From Parelaphostrongylus tenuis (Eukaryota > Nematoda > Chromadorea > Rhabditida > Metastrongylidae): a stretch of DNA of 64,000 nt. Below the pieces are notes generated by a model. It was not told where the DNA came from and did not search any database. It saw nothing but the letters and a program-made list of their open reading frames with translations. The position numbers and the translations under genes were made by a program. Within the stretch, counting starts at the first letter, position 1; each line of letters opens with the position of its first letter. Shown here one piece after another: positions 13,201-24,480 of this stretch. The stretch is from positions 186,001 to 250,000 of the forward strand of contig JAHQIW010007217.1 in assembly GCA_019055375.1 (NCBI GenBank), read 5' to 3'.

Positions 13201-13390
13201 TTGATGTGTAGAGAAAATCTAATTGAGTGACTGGACAGACTCTTGCCTTTCTTGAAAACTTATGTAAGGTTGGTATACCGTCCTCAAAACGATATTCAGC
13301 AAGAGACATATGACTTTTGATATATTTATAATAGTGGATAACAGCAGACCAGCGACATGATATATAAATATGAATATCAGTTTTGGAACC

Positions 13391-14035
13391 ATGATGGAGC
13401 TCATCGGTGTTCGTTCATGACCATTATTTTTTGCTGGTAATCTTCAACTTCAGATTGATAATTTCTGCAAAAAATACAAGGTGCATCAGCTCAGCGTCTT
13501 TTCGTTCCTGGTCAATTATATATGCTTCTTAAAATGAGATCCCTTGACCGACAATTTATCGAAAATCCGGAATTGACACGGAATCCAAGCCTTGTGTAGC
13601 GTTCCAGCTCTCATACTCTTGCGAAGAACTTTGTTGTGCATGTGATGGTAGCATAGTGGTTGCATAGCAAAGGAAAGCGTGGTCTGCGTTCTATTCACAG
13701 TTTCAAATCTAGATCAGTACTTGAGTATTTAATACTTGGTCGGTCCAAATCACTGCTAGATCAGACTAGTGCGATTTTGTTGTTTGATCCATCTATTTTG
13801 TATATCTTTCACTGTGGTGGGCCATTTCGAGCATGACAACTTACGAGCACACATTCTATGATAAGTGCGCCTTTTTCAAATTTCAGCACTTGATTAACAT
13901 GTGTGTAAGCCCTTTTCAGTGACGGCAAACCATTGTGCCTCTCTGGATAGATACAGAGGAAAATCAATCTCCGCAAATATAAAGTTGAAAGAAAATATTT
14001 TTTATTCTATGTCCTCTGCCAAGACTGATTTGAAT
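13391..14035 (+). pseudogene. Broken copy 1 of a small secreted-protein gene family
   Basis: Homologous over at least 600 bp to the minus-strand copy at about 32,480-33,150 and to the more intact gene at 36,109. The start region (ATGATGGAGCTCATCGG) is conserved, but a stop follows after nine codons. The exon 1 donor position (AAG before GTGCAT) is kept. A third block near 13,920-14,035 matches minus-strand coding sequence at 32,465-32,656 (HCASLD, then R/K-G-R/K-S) and ends in a premature stop. Upstream flanks are also shared, so the duplication carried promoter sequence. Confidence 0.5.
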
Positions 14036-14059
14036 TGAACAGATTCTACCTTTATTTCG

Positions 14060-14160
14060 AGTGCTTTATTAAAACAACGCTCAAATTTCAATAGATTCTT
14101 CAATTATTATTTGAGCCAACTTGTCATGTGGTCAGGTAAGGGTTCTTGTACAGCCCGGAG
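14060..14160 (-). repeat. PLE/retrozyme terminal-repeat fragment
   Basis: Contains the family edge (complement of CACTCGAAATAAAGG-like tail, then CTCAAATTTCAATAGATTC and the CTTGTACAGCCC block) but stops just before the hammerhead core. It abuts inverted PLE coding sequence at about 14,160. Confidence 0.5.
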
Positions 14161-14890
14161 GGCGATAGAGGGAGACATCCTGTAGATGTTTCCCCGTTAT
14201 TTCGACATCCAGCTGATTTGGACTTACTGAAATTCCCCACCTTTATCACTTACGGATAGACGAATAGTTTTTGATCTTACGAGCTCCCTGATTTGGACCA
14301 AACCTTGTTTTTGTTTGTGTGTCAGATTGGAGCTCATTTTTCTTTGCCGAAAGTGGTTGAGTATTTGCAGAACTTCGTTTGAAAAAACGCGAAATCTAGG
14401 GTCGAGTTCGCTATTTGGTTTTTCTTCCTTGTAAAAAGCTTGTTGGAAGGGAAAGGGTGGTAGTGTCCCTGTCTGTTTTTCCTTACCTAACCCTTCTAAT
14501 CTAGCCTTGTAGCGCAGTTGATTTTGAAGTTCTTGTAGACTGCACACGATCCTGGGCAGGGTTAATTTAGAAATGGGTTGACTAGGTGCAAAACTTGGAC
14601 CCAATTCTAATAATGAACGCGCATCATCCGAAAGCGTTGCGCCACCTAATACAGTGACTCTCGATCTCTCTAAAGCGCCTTGATTTTCCGATTTATCGCT
14701 ATTTTCGCAAAATCGACACTTTTACGTCTTGTTTTGATTGGATATCATTACAAACAGCTGTGGATTCGTTCACTATTCTTCCCCAAAGGCGCTTTTCCAG
14801 ATACTGAGCACAATAATGTTCATTTGACATACATTTATTTGTGTAGGAGAACATTTCGTTCTTCGTTTGATCTTTTAACCTGACCTAGTC
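14160..14890 (-). pseudogene. Penelope-like element, inverted N-terminal fragment
   Basis: The minus strand encodes the start of a PLE polyprotein: a conserved LGPSFAPSQPISKL-type segment, then a basic helical region, ending at the segment before RT motif 1 (RLSVSDKGGEF). The coding part is 14,604 down to 14,224; bases 14,605-14,880 are the complement of the PLE upstream region at about 16,290-16,540. The RT, catalytic and endonuclease domains are missing. The truncation joins directly to a terminal-repeat fragment, so this is a rearranged partial copy next to the larger element at 16.1-18.9 kb. Confidence 0.75.
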
Positions 14891-15128
14891 AGCATATAGA
14901 TAAGATCCTTCAAATCATTCATTTAGACTAATATTACATACCCCCGGCTTTGAAGAGGGCGTGTCGCCGATCGTCAGGCGAATTACTACGACTAATTTAC
15001 CAACGTCGCGTTAGCTAATCAAGATAAGTTTTCTCGATTTCCATTTATCAGTTAATTTAATTTTCAATTATCAAACTATCAAACCATTTAATAATTTAAT
15101 TTCGATTAATTTAATTTAATAATTTAAT
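14890..15128 (+). mobile_element. PLE 3'-terminal fragment
   Basis: Matches the sequence after the stop of the main PLE (18,671-18,840), including a decayed form of the 3' minimal hammerhead motif (about 14,946-14,979). The last 70 bases are a low-complexity run of TTTAATTTAAT-like repeats that lead into the inverted repeat at 15,129. Confidence 0.65.
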
Positions 15129-15384
15129 TCGACTTTCTAAAAACCTTGGCATAACTGATAAATGGAAATTTAATTAAGTTTTATCAATTTATCAATTGTT
15201 TGTTATCGTGAAAACAATCAAATTATCAATTGTTTGTTATTGTGAAAACAATTAAACTATTGACTGGTTTGATATCTTTCATTTCGAGTGTTTTCTTAAG
15301 ACCACAGCTCAAATTACAATATGCCTGATAATCATTATTTGAGCCACGCATGTCAGTGGTCTGTCAATGAGGGCTGACTTATAG

Positions 15385-15427
15385 AGCCCGATACACGTGT
15401 TTCGATCTTGCGATCTCGTCAGTCGAG
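15385..15427 (-). ncRNA. Type I hammerhead ribozyme
   Basis: Exact inverted copy of the ribozyme at 15,809-15,851: CTGACGA, stem II GATC-GCAA-GATC, GAAA, stem III ACAC/GUGU, cleavage after UA, stem I GCTCGA/TCGGGC. Confidence 0.8.
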
Positions 15428-15492
15428 CAGTTACCCGTTCTCGTCTTTTGCTAATCTCTGTGGGTGCTCCAGTCCCCACAATAAGAGTTAGC

Positions 15493-15535
15493 GACGACTG
15501 ACGAGATCGCAAGATCGAAACACGTGTATCGGGCT
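15493..15535 (+). ncRNA. Hammerhead ribozyme with altered stem I
   Basis: CTGACGA at 15,498, GCAA-capped stem II, GAAACACGTGTA then TCGGGC. The 5' strand of stem I is CGACGA because the upstream sequence switches at the inverted-repeat junction, so only the inner pairs form. Cleavage is likely weak. Confidence 0.65.
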
Positions 15536-15808
15536 CTATAAGTCAGCCCTCATTGACAGACCACTGACATGCGTGGCTCAAATAATGATTATCAGGCATA
15601 TTGTAATTTGAGCTGTGGTCTTAAGAAAACACTCGAAATGAAAGATATGTTATATTAAATATACTAGCCACGAGCATTCGAGTGTACAAAACTCTGTGTT
15701 TGGTGAGTTCTTCACTGAACATAGAGTGTAAAACGTACGTCGTCGCTAACTCTTATTGTGGGGACTGGAGCACCCACAGAGATTAGCAAAAGACGAGAAC
15801 GGGTAACT

Positions 15809-15851
15809 GCTCGACTGACGAGATCGCAAGATCGAAACACGTGTATCGGGC
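15809..15851 (+). ncRNA. Type I hammerhead ribozyme
   Basis: CTGACGA at 15,815, stem II GATC/GATC with GCAA tetraloop, GAAA, stem III ACAC/GUGU, cleavage after 15,845, stem I GCTCGA/TCGGGC fully paired. Compared with the 7.6-kb ribozyme, stem II differs at paired positions while pairing is kept. Confidence 0.85.
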
Positions 15852-16499
15852 TCTATAAGTCAGCCCTCATTGACAGACCACTGACATGCGTGGCTCAAAT
15901 AATGATTATCAGGCATATTGTAATTTGAGCTGTGGTCTTAAGAAAACACTCGAAATGAAAGATATCAAACCAGTCAATAGTTTAATTGTTTTCACAATAA
16001 CAAACAATTGATAATTTGATTGTTTTCACGATAACAAACAATTGATAAATTGATAAAACTTAATTAAATTTCCATTTATCAGTTATGCCAAGGTTTTTAG
16101 AAAGTCGAACTTTTGAATTCTTGCGATATGTACCAGCAAGATATTCTCGATAAGTTAGGGACGTGTTGTCATTAAGACAGAAAATAATTTCATAAGAACT
16201 GGGAAACTATACGTAAGCGGAATACCTAAACACTCTCCAAAGATACTGAGCTTTGAGACATAATTACTTTGCATCTCTTTGAGATGCGTCCAGAACGAAT
16301 GCTCTCCTACATAAGCAAATGTGTGTCAGAAAAACATTATTGTGCTCAGTATCTGTAGAAACGCTTTTGGGGAAGAATAGCAAACGAATCAATAGCCAAT
16401 TGTAATGCTATCCGGCGCAATATCAAAGATAATCTAAAAAGAAAGTTTGACTTTAATCAAAATCAAGACGTAAAAGCGTCACTTTAGGCGTTAACACCG

Positions 16500-18671
16500 A
16501 TAAATCGGAAAATCAAGGCGCTTTAGAGAGAACGAGAGTCACTGTGTTTGGTGACGTAACGCTTGCGAAAGATGCACGTTCATTATTAAGATTGGGTCCA
16601 AATTTTGCACCTAATCAACCCATTTCTAATTAAACCCTGCTCAGAATTTTAAACAGTCCACAAGAACTTCAAATTCAACTGAACTACAAGGCTAGATTAG
16701 AAGGGTTAGGTAACGAGAAACAAACAAAGGCGCTACCACCCATTCCCTTCCCGCAAGCTTATTACAAGGAAAAAACCGATTAGCGAACTCGACCCTACTT
16801 TCCCCTTTTTCTCAAACGGAGTTCTGCAAATACTCAACCACTTTCGGCATGGGAAACTAGACTCTAATATGACACACAAACAAAAACAGTTGTTCCAAAT
16901 CAAGGAGCTCGTAGGATCAAAATCTATCCGTCTATCCGTAAGTGATGAAGATGGGAAATTTGTAGTAATTCCAAATCAGCTGGATGTCGAAATAACGGAA
17001 AAACATCTTCAGGATGTCTCCCTCTATCGCCCATCCTCTGAGAAGGAATATAAACTCCAATGTAAAAATCTAAACAAACAATGGGTCAACACGGCAAGTG
17101 CAGCGGGTTTGGAAACTTCACTTATCTCTCGACTCAACAACAATAATCCTATTTGTCCGGTCCTATATCTTCTCATAAAAACACATAAACTTACATCTAT
17201 TGATGATCTAGTGTCAACCGATCCATCAACGTCCAAGGTTGGACCTATCATCAGTTGTATAGGCGGACCTACGGATAGAATAACGTGGTTTCTAAACTTA
17301 ATTTTTACTCAGGTGCTCAAATTCATACCAACCCATCTACCTAATACCCAAATGTTCCTAGATCACCTACGTTGCGCGAAACCAAACAACTCGCACGTAA
17401 CGGAGTCATTTGATGTTACCTCACTCTATAAAAACGTATCAAATGACTCTGCAATGCAAGCCATTTTCGAACTCTTAACTGAAAATGAACAAAAAGTAAA
17501 TATGTATGGCTCACAATTCAACAAATAATGACCCTCCTAAAACAATGTCTTAGTTGTTCAATTTTTCGGTGGTCGGAAAAATATTTTACACAACTCAGGA
17601 GGTTAGCCATGGGTCAACGTTTAGCACCTGGTCTTGCTATCGCTTTTATGTATAGGATGGAAGCTCCAGTTCTCCTTCATCACCCATTGCTCTACTGCCG
17701 GTATATAGACGATTGCTTCATTGTCTGTTCCACACAAGAGGAAATGGACAAATGTCTTGAAGTCTTGAACGGACAGTCAGAGCATATAAAATTTACGCGA
17801 GAAATTCCAAACGGGAGCTGGCTTCCATTCTTAAACATCCAGGTCAAGCTTTTGGATAGTGGCTATAGTACAAAATGGTATCGAAAACCACGTAACAAAA
17901 ACATTTTGGTCAATCACCTTTTCTCTCATCCGTCACACATGAAAAAATTGCTAATTAAAAACATGTTTCGAACTGCTAAAAATGTGTGCACAGGAGAAGA
18001 AGAAAGGAACGAATCATTAGACTTGGCACGAGAAATTGCATTTCCAACGGCTACAAAAGATCTGCTACTTGGGAATATTCAAAAAGTGGAATTAGGTCCC
18101 GAAAGAGCAATACTCCACACCTGACTAAAGTTCCCTTCAAACTGCCATTTATATCAAACAAAATTAGTATCGCGGTTAAAAGGTGCCTAAAAAGATGCGG
18201 TCCTGAAAGTTCCGTGGTAGTTATTGAAGTTCCATCTCCCACCCTACGCCATCAGCTGATCCGCAATAGCCTTTATGATCGGTTGTGCAACACCAAAAAC
18301 TGTATGATCTGCCCTAGCGGAAAAGAGGGGAATTGTATGAGATGGGCACAATTTACTTACTAACATGTAAAACATGCGGGGAAGAATATATAGGCGAAAC
18401 GGGTAGAGCACTTTTCATCCTCATAAAAGAACATCTAGATAGTCAATCTAAATTAGATAAAGCCAAGCCCTTAGGTTTACATAGGGCACAAAAACACAAC
18501 AACAACGATTTTGATGTGACTGTCACAATCCTAGCGCAGAATTCAAAAACATCCACGGGCAAAACTTTTGAGGCATTTTGGATAAACGCCCAAAATCCCG
18601 AAATGAACCGGAAGGACGAGTGCGTCACCATCACACGAGATCTCGCGCCCTTTCTTCGTTTTATCTTCTAA
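16500..18671 (+). pseudogene. PLE reverse transcriptase / GIY-YIG endonuclease, frameshifted
   Basis: PLE proteins copy element RNA with a telomerase-related RT and nick DNA with a C-terminal GIY-YIG nuclease. Visible in order: N-terminal LGPNFAPNQPI; RT start SDEDGKFVVIP; GPIISCIGGPTDRI; motif A FDVTSLY; motif B MGQRLAPGLA; catalytic YIDD at about 17,702; LPFLNIQV; WYRKPRNKN; a cysteine-rich linker (CNTKNCMICP); then the nuclease IYLLTCKTCGEEYIGET and FEAFWI with its Glu. Frames shift near 17,525, 18,110 and 18,345, and stops lie upstream of 16,860. The usual catalytic Arg before the EH pair is replaced (LFILIKEH; the 62.9-kb copy has LFIRMGEH). The copy is therefore dead, though its RT motifs are well preserved. 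Confidence 0.9.
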
Positions 18672-18739
18672 TTTGACCTAGGCAGCATATAAATAAGACC
18701 ATCCAAATCATTCAAATAGACTAATGCTACCTACGCCCA

Positions 18740-18774
18740 GGCTCTGAAGAAGGCGGGTCGCCGAAACGTCAGCC
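18740..18774 (+). ncRNA. Minimal hammerhead motif in PLE 3' region
   Basis: CTGAAGA fits the hammerhead core, in which the seventh position is variable. It is followed by a GGCG/CGCC stem II, GAAA and a very short stem III (ACGU) ending in GUC; stem I pairs GGCT with AGCC. The 32.1-kb copy reads CTGACGA at the same place, changing only the variable base. With so short a stem III, activity would probably need dimerisation. Confidence 0.6.
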
Positions 18775-18889
18775 GAACTTCTACGACTAGTTTACCAACC
18801 TCGTGTCAGCTAATCAAGATAAGTTTTCTTGATTTTCATATAACAATTAGCTATGCCGAGGTTTATCGAAAGTCGAACTTTTGAATTGT

Positions 18890-19285
18890 GATGAAAAGAC
18901 TACACCACAGCCTAATGATCATAAATATTATTTTGATAAGAACATGAACAATTGAAGTTCAAATAAGAATACGATTTGAACATATTCAATAAAGATTTCA
19001 GATCAACTTTGTGAGGGTTAGTGTTGTCAGTCGCAATCTTAGATCAACGTCAAAAATAGAAATTTTATGTACAGTTTCGTATAGGATTTTCCGAATATGA
19101 ATATAGCGATAAACACAAACTTCATTCTGCTCATGATTATTGATGTTTTCTCGAAATAGTGATTTAAGTTTTTCGATGGAATTCTTTTTTTCATATTTAT
19201 GCAAATGCGTCCAATTGATATCTTAGTTTGTTGAAAGTGCTATCAAGAACCGCGAATTCTTGTGTACATGGCATCGCAATCATCA
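18890..19285. other. No gene seen
   Basis: AT-rich spacer between the PLE end and the mariner remnant. Confidence 0.35.
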
Positions 19286-19288
19286 GAA

Positions 19289-19945
19289 ATGTACTAGGTT
19301 GAGAAAAAAAATCCTTAACAAGCTTGAAAAATCTAAATTTCATGCTTGTTTCCACTCGTTATAAGTTAATGTAAATGATCGAAATGTCTCAGAAAATTTT
19401 CATGAAAACTTCAACGTCAACACTAATTATAGTGTATAAAATTTCAATTCACTCTTCGGATATCAAATGATAACAATTGGCAAAACTGAGCTTCGAGTTT
19501 TGATAGCGAGAAGTTTCGACAAGAAATGCTATGCAAAAAATATGTAGGTTCGAAAATGAAGGAACTGTGAACCACGTGTGGTTGTTGCAAAATGGTACAA
19601 ACGATTTGAAAGTGGTGATCTCATTCTCGAAGGCCAAGCCCCTTTCAGCCAGCAATTGAGACTGGATGATGGAGCTTTGCAAGCAGCTTCGAATGCGGAA
19701 CCCTTATCGAGCGCTCGTGAATTTGCAACAGAACGTAGCGTTGATCATAAAACGGTTTGCAATAATGTTCAACAAACTGACTTTGTCCACAAGAAGCCTC
19801 GCCAAGATCTACACGAATCAACTAAAGCTCAAGCCAAGCATGGCGTTGAAAAATCATGCCAGAAGTTTTTTTTTATCTAAGTCCAAGGAATGGTATTTCG
19901 AGCAGATCCGGAGATCGATGGCAGAAGATCGAGGAAAGTGATGGT
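19289..19945 (+). mobile_element. Mariner remnant with transposase N-terminus
   Basis: A TAGGTTGAGAAAA sequence at about 19,290 resembles a mariner terminus after a TA target. From about 19,483 a broken frame encodes the N-terminal DNA-binding part of a mariner transposase: ELRVLIARSFDKK, then after a frame change AKWYKRFESGDL, and LSSAREFATERSVDHKTV, the second helix-turn-helix. Similarity fades near 19,850, before the DDD catalytic domain, so the element is truncated and inactive. It is adjacent to, and oriented opposite to, the RTE element. Confidence 0.6.
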
Positions 19946-20289
19946 TTTTATTCTGAAGAATCATCTTTGTTTTTCTTCTAGTTGAATTTCTATATAAACT
20001 CCAAATTTTCAGCGGATGCTAAGGAACAATTTCCTCAACCTAATATTCGATGCGCTCTCAAGTTCAGTTTTAATTTATATCTAATAAAAAGTACTGAACC
20101 GATATCAAAGTTCTCCTAAACGGAGAGATCGAACATACTAAACCAAAATTCCGAGAAAGGGCGTTAGTGGTGAGTGTTTGGAGAAGTGTCAAAATCGGTG
20201 GCAAGACTTAATGCACAGTGGAAGATTGTATTGATTCGTTAGTAGTACTGGAATATACATGAATAAGTGATTACTTGAACGGTGAGTAT

Positions 20290-23190
20290 TCACAAATTGT
20301 GCTGGCCACACCCATGTTCATTTCGCCTCTTCTTCTCGCGATTGCCGTCCATAGTGATGGTTTGATTCGAGCATGGCGACTGGCGCGAGTTCCATACCGT
20401 GATCATTAAAATATCCAAGAGAGAACATAGCTGATTAACTTTCTAACGAGCACGTTTGCCCAACGTTTGAATGGTCCTCCTCGAGACCTGATGTATCCAC
20501 GTGGAGACCACTTTACACTTCATTTCGTCCATCTCTCGTCTGAACTTTCTACTATACAACTGGCCCATCTGTAGTTCGCTATGGATAGTGTTTTTCAGAG
20601 TCGCGAAGATGTGATAGATTTTGGAATCTGAGCTACGCAAGCCGACTAGATGCTGTGAATGCCAACTTATTTTCAAAAGATCGTTCAAGCGCTCTGTGAG
20701 TCTTTTACAGTAGTTTTGACATGGTCAAAGTATTATTCACTTCTCCGTCGCATAGCAGAGCTCTAAGGGGACTGTTTAATCAAAAAGGCTAGCGCATAAA
20801 TTTGAATGGGTCATTGGCCGGTGGCTTTCTTAAGTGGTCTATATGCGGTCCAGGCCGCTCTCCTTCTTGCGTCAAAAGTCTCCTTCCTGTTGCTCTCCAC
20901 ATTCAGTGAGCGACCAAGGTACATGTACGAGGAGATCTCCGTTATTGCAGAATCATTCAGTATTGAGACGTCGGTCTTCATGCGACTTATGCGTAGTCCA
21001 TTTTCTTTCTCTCTTCGTGGAGTTCCTTGAACATCACCTTTGCTTCACTAGTGCTTTTTGGAAAAAATACGATGTTACCTGCGAAACGAAGATTTGACAA
21101 AAATCTTCCATCAATGCGTACTCCCTTCCCTTCTCGTCAAGATCGAGCGACTTCGTTATCCATTGCAGTGCAGCGGTGAATAGCTTTGGCAATATCGTGT
21201 TGCCTTGTCGAACCTCTTTTCCAATGAGTATGGCAAGAGGTTAATGAAAAAGCTGCATTTTCTTGGTTCAGCTCCGATAACAGTTTGATAGAGTTCTTAT
21301 GTAGGGGTTCCAAACCTTAATCGACAAAAGCTGCTAGGACTGTGTTCGTTGCAAAGCTATCATATGCTTTTTTATAGATGATAAAGATAAGGGCTTGTGA
21401 TACTGCCGACAGACTTCTATGATTATCGACACGGTTTAGATGTGGCCCATGCAGCAAAATCTTTGACGAAGTCCTGCTTGCTCAACTGGTTATGCCTCAA
21501 CCAAAGTTTTTAACATGCATAAGTGGATAAACTCCGTAAAACTTTCGTAAAAGATGCTCAAACAGCAAATCGAACGGTAGTCCCGGAGACTCTTCCGGTC
21601 ACCTTTTTATGGTGGATGAAGTAGGGCGATGTCCTCCGCCGGTCTGGGGTTTTTTCATTTTGAAGAAATGTTGTCATACGTATCGCAGGAATTACATGTA
21701 AATCATGGCCTTCGGCCTACAGAAAGCTGGTTGAGATCTTGACGGGTCCTAGAGTTGTTCCCTTATTCATGTCTTCTCTCGCGACTCAAACTTCAAAAGG
21801 CAGAATTCCAGGCGGTTTTTCTCCAGTGGGACTTGCAGGGTCCGAGACGAGGACGGTGGAATGGAAAAGATCCGTACTAATTTTTCCGTTATTAATTCCA
21901 TACCAAGACAAGAAGCTCTTGTAATCCCATTTTCGGTCTTCATCGCTGATAGCGAAGCACTATAATCACACACATTCCGACGGCACTTTTTCAGACTGAA
22001 TCTTTTCTTTGTGTTTCTTCTAACAGTTTCGTCTGCCGGTACCGATCTGAATTTTCTTACAAAACTCTTTTACAGATGGCAATTGATATTACCCGTGTCA
22101 AATGTATTGCATTAGAATCAATCTTCAGTTTCTTTCGCTTCTTGAGCAACTCTTTCGTAGTGAAGGAGATGCAATCGGCTCTTCCGGGTTGAGTAAGTGA
22201 AGCTTCAAGATTTTGTTCGGAATGTTCTATCGCAAACGGTTTGACGATTTTCTCTTAATCGATAACATTAATTCTCTGCGGCTTATGGCTGAATCGTATC
22301 TTCGCGCAAAGATGCGTTGATCGAAACCAACGCAGAATGATGGGAGCACTTTTGTGTCGAGCAGGAACTATCTCCCGCTCGCAAATATATGGTCGAATTC
22401 CGCACGCATCGTGCCATCATGTGATCACTTGTGTCCAGAGGCAATGTTCTTTTTTCTGAAAAAATGGGCCTCCGTGGAAGAGACGTGTTGCAGACATTAG
22501 TCCAGTTAGACAGTTTCTCTTTTTAGTTCTCTTTCCTAATCACAATTTTTAGTCCTGTATTCGCTGTCGTTGGCCATTTTTAATCTAGCACTGAAGTCTG
22601 CAACAACAAATTTGTGATACGCCTAATCGTTGCGGATAATTTCCGCGAAATGATGGTATGACTCATCCAGTTTGTGCCCATCGGCTGCATCAGTCGGTGA
22701 GTAACAGTTGTTGACAGTAATTTCCCTATTTCGCTTTTGTTGAAGTTGGAGGATGAATAAACGAGGGTAAAGGATTACGTGTGAGTCGACGAGATGAGTG
22801 ATGGACGGGTGAACGACAAAGCTACGCCCCCGACATTTTGTGAAAGCACCTTTTATCCACGAATTGCTTGTGTACCGATGTTCATTTAACGTATGTCGGT
22901 CTTCCTGATTTTTATTTCTTGTATGGCATTCACATGGAATTTCATGCGGCTTGCTGCTCCAAGAAGCACGCCAATAGTGTGCAGGGTGCTGAGACCGACC
23001 TATTGCTGATTGCGCAAACTGATCTTCCTTGATTTCCTGACTTAACCTTCCGGCGGTGTTTTCAAGCCTTGACGATGTCATTTCCGAGAAATTCCCTTCG
23101 GCATCCGGTCGTAGTAGTCGGACATGCTCCCAGTTGATTCGGATATGATAGCCGAAATCAATAAGCAAATTAGAAATCAAAAAACTGACC
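20290..23190 (-). pseudogene. RTE-type non-LTR retrotransposon, decayed
   Basis: Read on the minus strand, this is an apurinic endonuclease followed by RT. Endonuclease: RSFVVHPSITHLVDSH, then NCYSPTDAADGHKLD (about 22,650-22,850), then KFVVADFSARL (expected GDFNA). RT: GTTLGPVKIS (about 21,745), IIYKKAYDSF (about 21,370), EVRQGNTILPKLFTAALQW (about 21,200), RIDGRFLSNLRFAGNIV (about 21,080), SSYMYLGRSLN (about 20,920) and a C-terminal ISWHSQHLVGLRSSD block. The catalytic FADD is replaced by FAGN, and many stops and frameshifts interrupt the frame. Full RTE proteins are about 1,000 residues, so the length fits a nearly full but dead copy. Confidence 0.85.
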
Positions 23191-23499
23191 GATCGATCGA
23201 GGATGATGTTGGACCAAAAAGACGCTTTGATGTTTTGACGATATCTTTTCCAGGAAATTTCCTTCCTCTGGTGGATTCTTTATCAGAGTTCCTACTAGGT
23301 GATTCGGATGTGATGTTAGAACCAAAATCAATATAAACAATAAGCAAGAGGAACTGGTAACAGACCACTTAGGAGCGGTGTGGGGACGCGAATCGCGTAC
23401 TGGAATAGAGAGCCAGATAATTTGCTTTACCTTCGTCCTGCGTCGGCTCTTCAAGGAAAACGCGTTTTCTGGCTTTTTAAAAAAGTTCTTGTAGCCATT

Positions 23500-23980
23500 C
23501 AATAGCTGAAATCTTTCAAATTTCCACGATATGCTTGATTTTTGAAAAAATCTCTCATTGTGCTGTAGCTATGAAGATAAAAAGTTTTTATACACAAAGG
23601 CGTTTTAGTCTAACGAAGTTTTTCTTCAAGATTTTGGTATTCATTCGATAACTTGAATTTCGACAATTTCAGAGATGCACTTGGTTTGGAAAAAATGAGT
23701 CCTTCGGAAGCTGTAGCGATTAAAAAAAGATTAGGTTTCGCTTTTGGCAAACATTTATCGCATACCACGATTCACATGTGGCGCGCGATTTTTGTTATTA
23801 GATTTAGGTTTTTTCTCCGTTTTATTGAGACTCTAGATGAAACATGTGACTCTGATACTCAAGATTTCATCTACACGTTCATATGCCTTTACTGTACAAA
23901 TGTAAACGACTTAGACTTGTTAGCGAGTTTATTTGCCAATATAATTTGAATAGAAGATTTCAAGCTCATAGTACCATAAA
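23500..23980. repeat. Dispersed repeat R1, copy 1
   Basis: Shares motifs with 27,000-27,960, 32,040-32,700 and 47,380-48,230, such as TTCATTCGATAACTTGAATT, a run giving ACTCTAGATGAAAC, and a TCTGATAC block. The plus strand is open for 98 codons here, but other copies are not, so I do not call a gene. Confidence 0.5.
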
Positions 23981-24338
23981 GTTTCTATACGTTTAAGTTC
24001 AGAATCATCTGAACTCATACTATTGAGTAACCTTTATGTTACATAAGCACAACACGCCAAGCCGAAACCAAATTTTCGTTCAGCTGCCACACTGCACTAA
24101 TAAGCTTTTTAATAAGCATGCTTCTGAAAATTTTGAGATTTGAACTATCGATTGATTACTGAAATGCTAGCAAAAATCTTTGCTCAGAAAATACCGCCTG
24201 ATTGTGGAACATAATTTAATTTACGGGGGCTTGTGCAACAAGTATTGCAATCGAGTGTTTCGAGACCTCACCAAAGAACAATGTAATCTGACAATATATC
24301 TTGAGCTTTTCATAAGGTTTGTTATGGGCACTTATGCA

Positions 24339-24380
24339 GTGCAAGACACGTGTTTCGACCTTCCAGCTAGTCAGGTGTAA
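24339..24380 (-). ncRNA. Degenerate hammerhead
   Basis: Minus strand reads CTGACTA (G8 lost), a short stem II, then GAAACACGTGTC. The core substitution and poor stem I predict no activity. Confidence 0.5.
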
Positions 24381-24442
24381 GAAATTCGTCGTCGATTCCT
24401 TTGTGTAAGGGTAGACACCCGAGCAACTGGCTGAACAAAATA

Positions 24443-24480
24443 ATGACAAGGCTGAAAGGCCGAAACGCTCGTTGGCAGTG
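24443..24480 (+). ncRNA. Degenerate hammerhead (right arm)
   Basis: ATGACAA replaces the CTGACGA core; GGCTGAAAGGCC stem II and GAAAC remain. Probably inactive. Confidence 0.4.

Larger units (their letters stand above)
15129..16107. repeat. Long inverted repeat with three hammerheads
   Basis: Left arm 15,129-15,494 and right arm 15,742-16,107 are complementary over about 366 bp with no difference that I could see. Each outer end is the PLE 3'-terminal sequence. One hammerhead lies in each arm, in opposite orientation, and a third, same-orientation copy lies in the centre (15,498). The two plus-strand ribozymes are 317 nt apart. Identity of the arms implies a recent origin or ongoing gene conversion; an assembly artefact is also possible. 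Confidence 0.75.
16122..18886 (+). mobile_element. Penelope-like element (most complete copy)
   Basis: The body runs from the end of the inverted terminal repeat to the 3' sequence AAAGTCGAACTTTTGAATT, which also occurs at 16,100-16,120. So a 3' end lies directly upstream of the body, the partial-tandem arrangement known for PLEs. It contains a noncoding leader (to about 16,500), the degenerate RT plus GIY-YIG gene and a 3' region with a minimal hammerhead motif. Confidence 0.8.

Noticed and set aside
22623..23502. Separate plus- and minus-strand genes near 23.2 kb
   Set aside because: Minus-strand frames up to 23,180 belong to the RTE endonuclease; the plus-strand ones are shadows.
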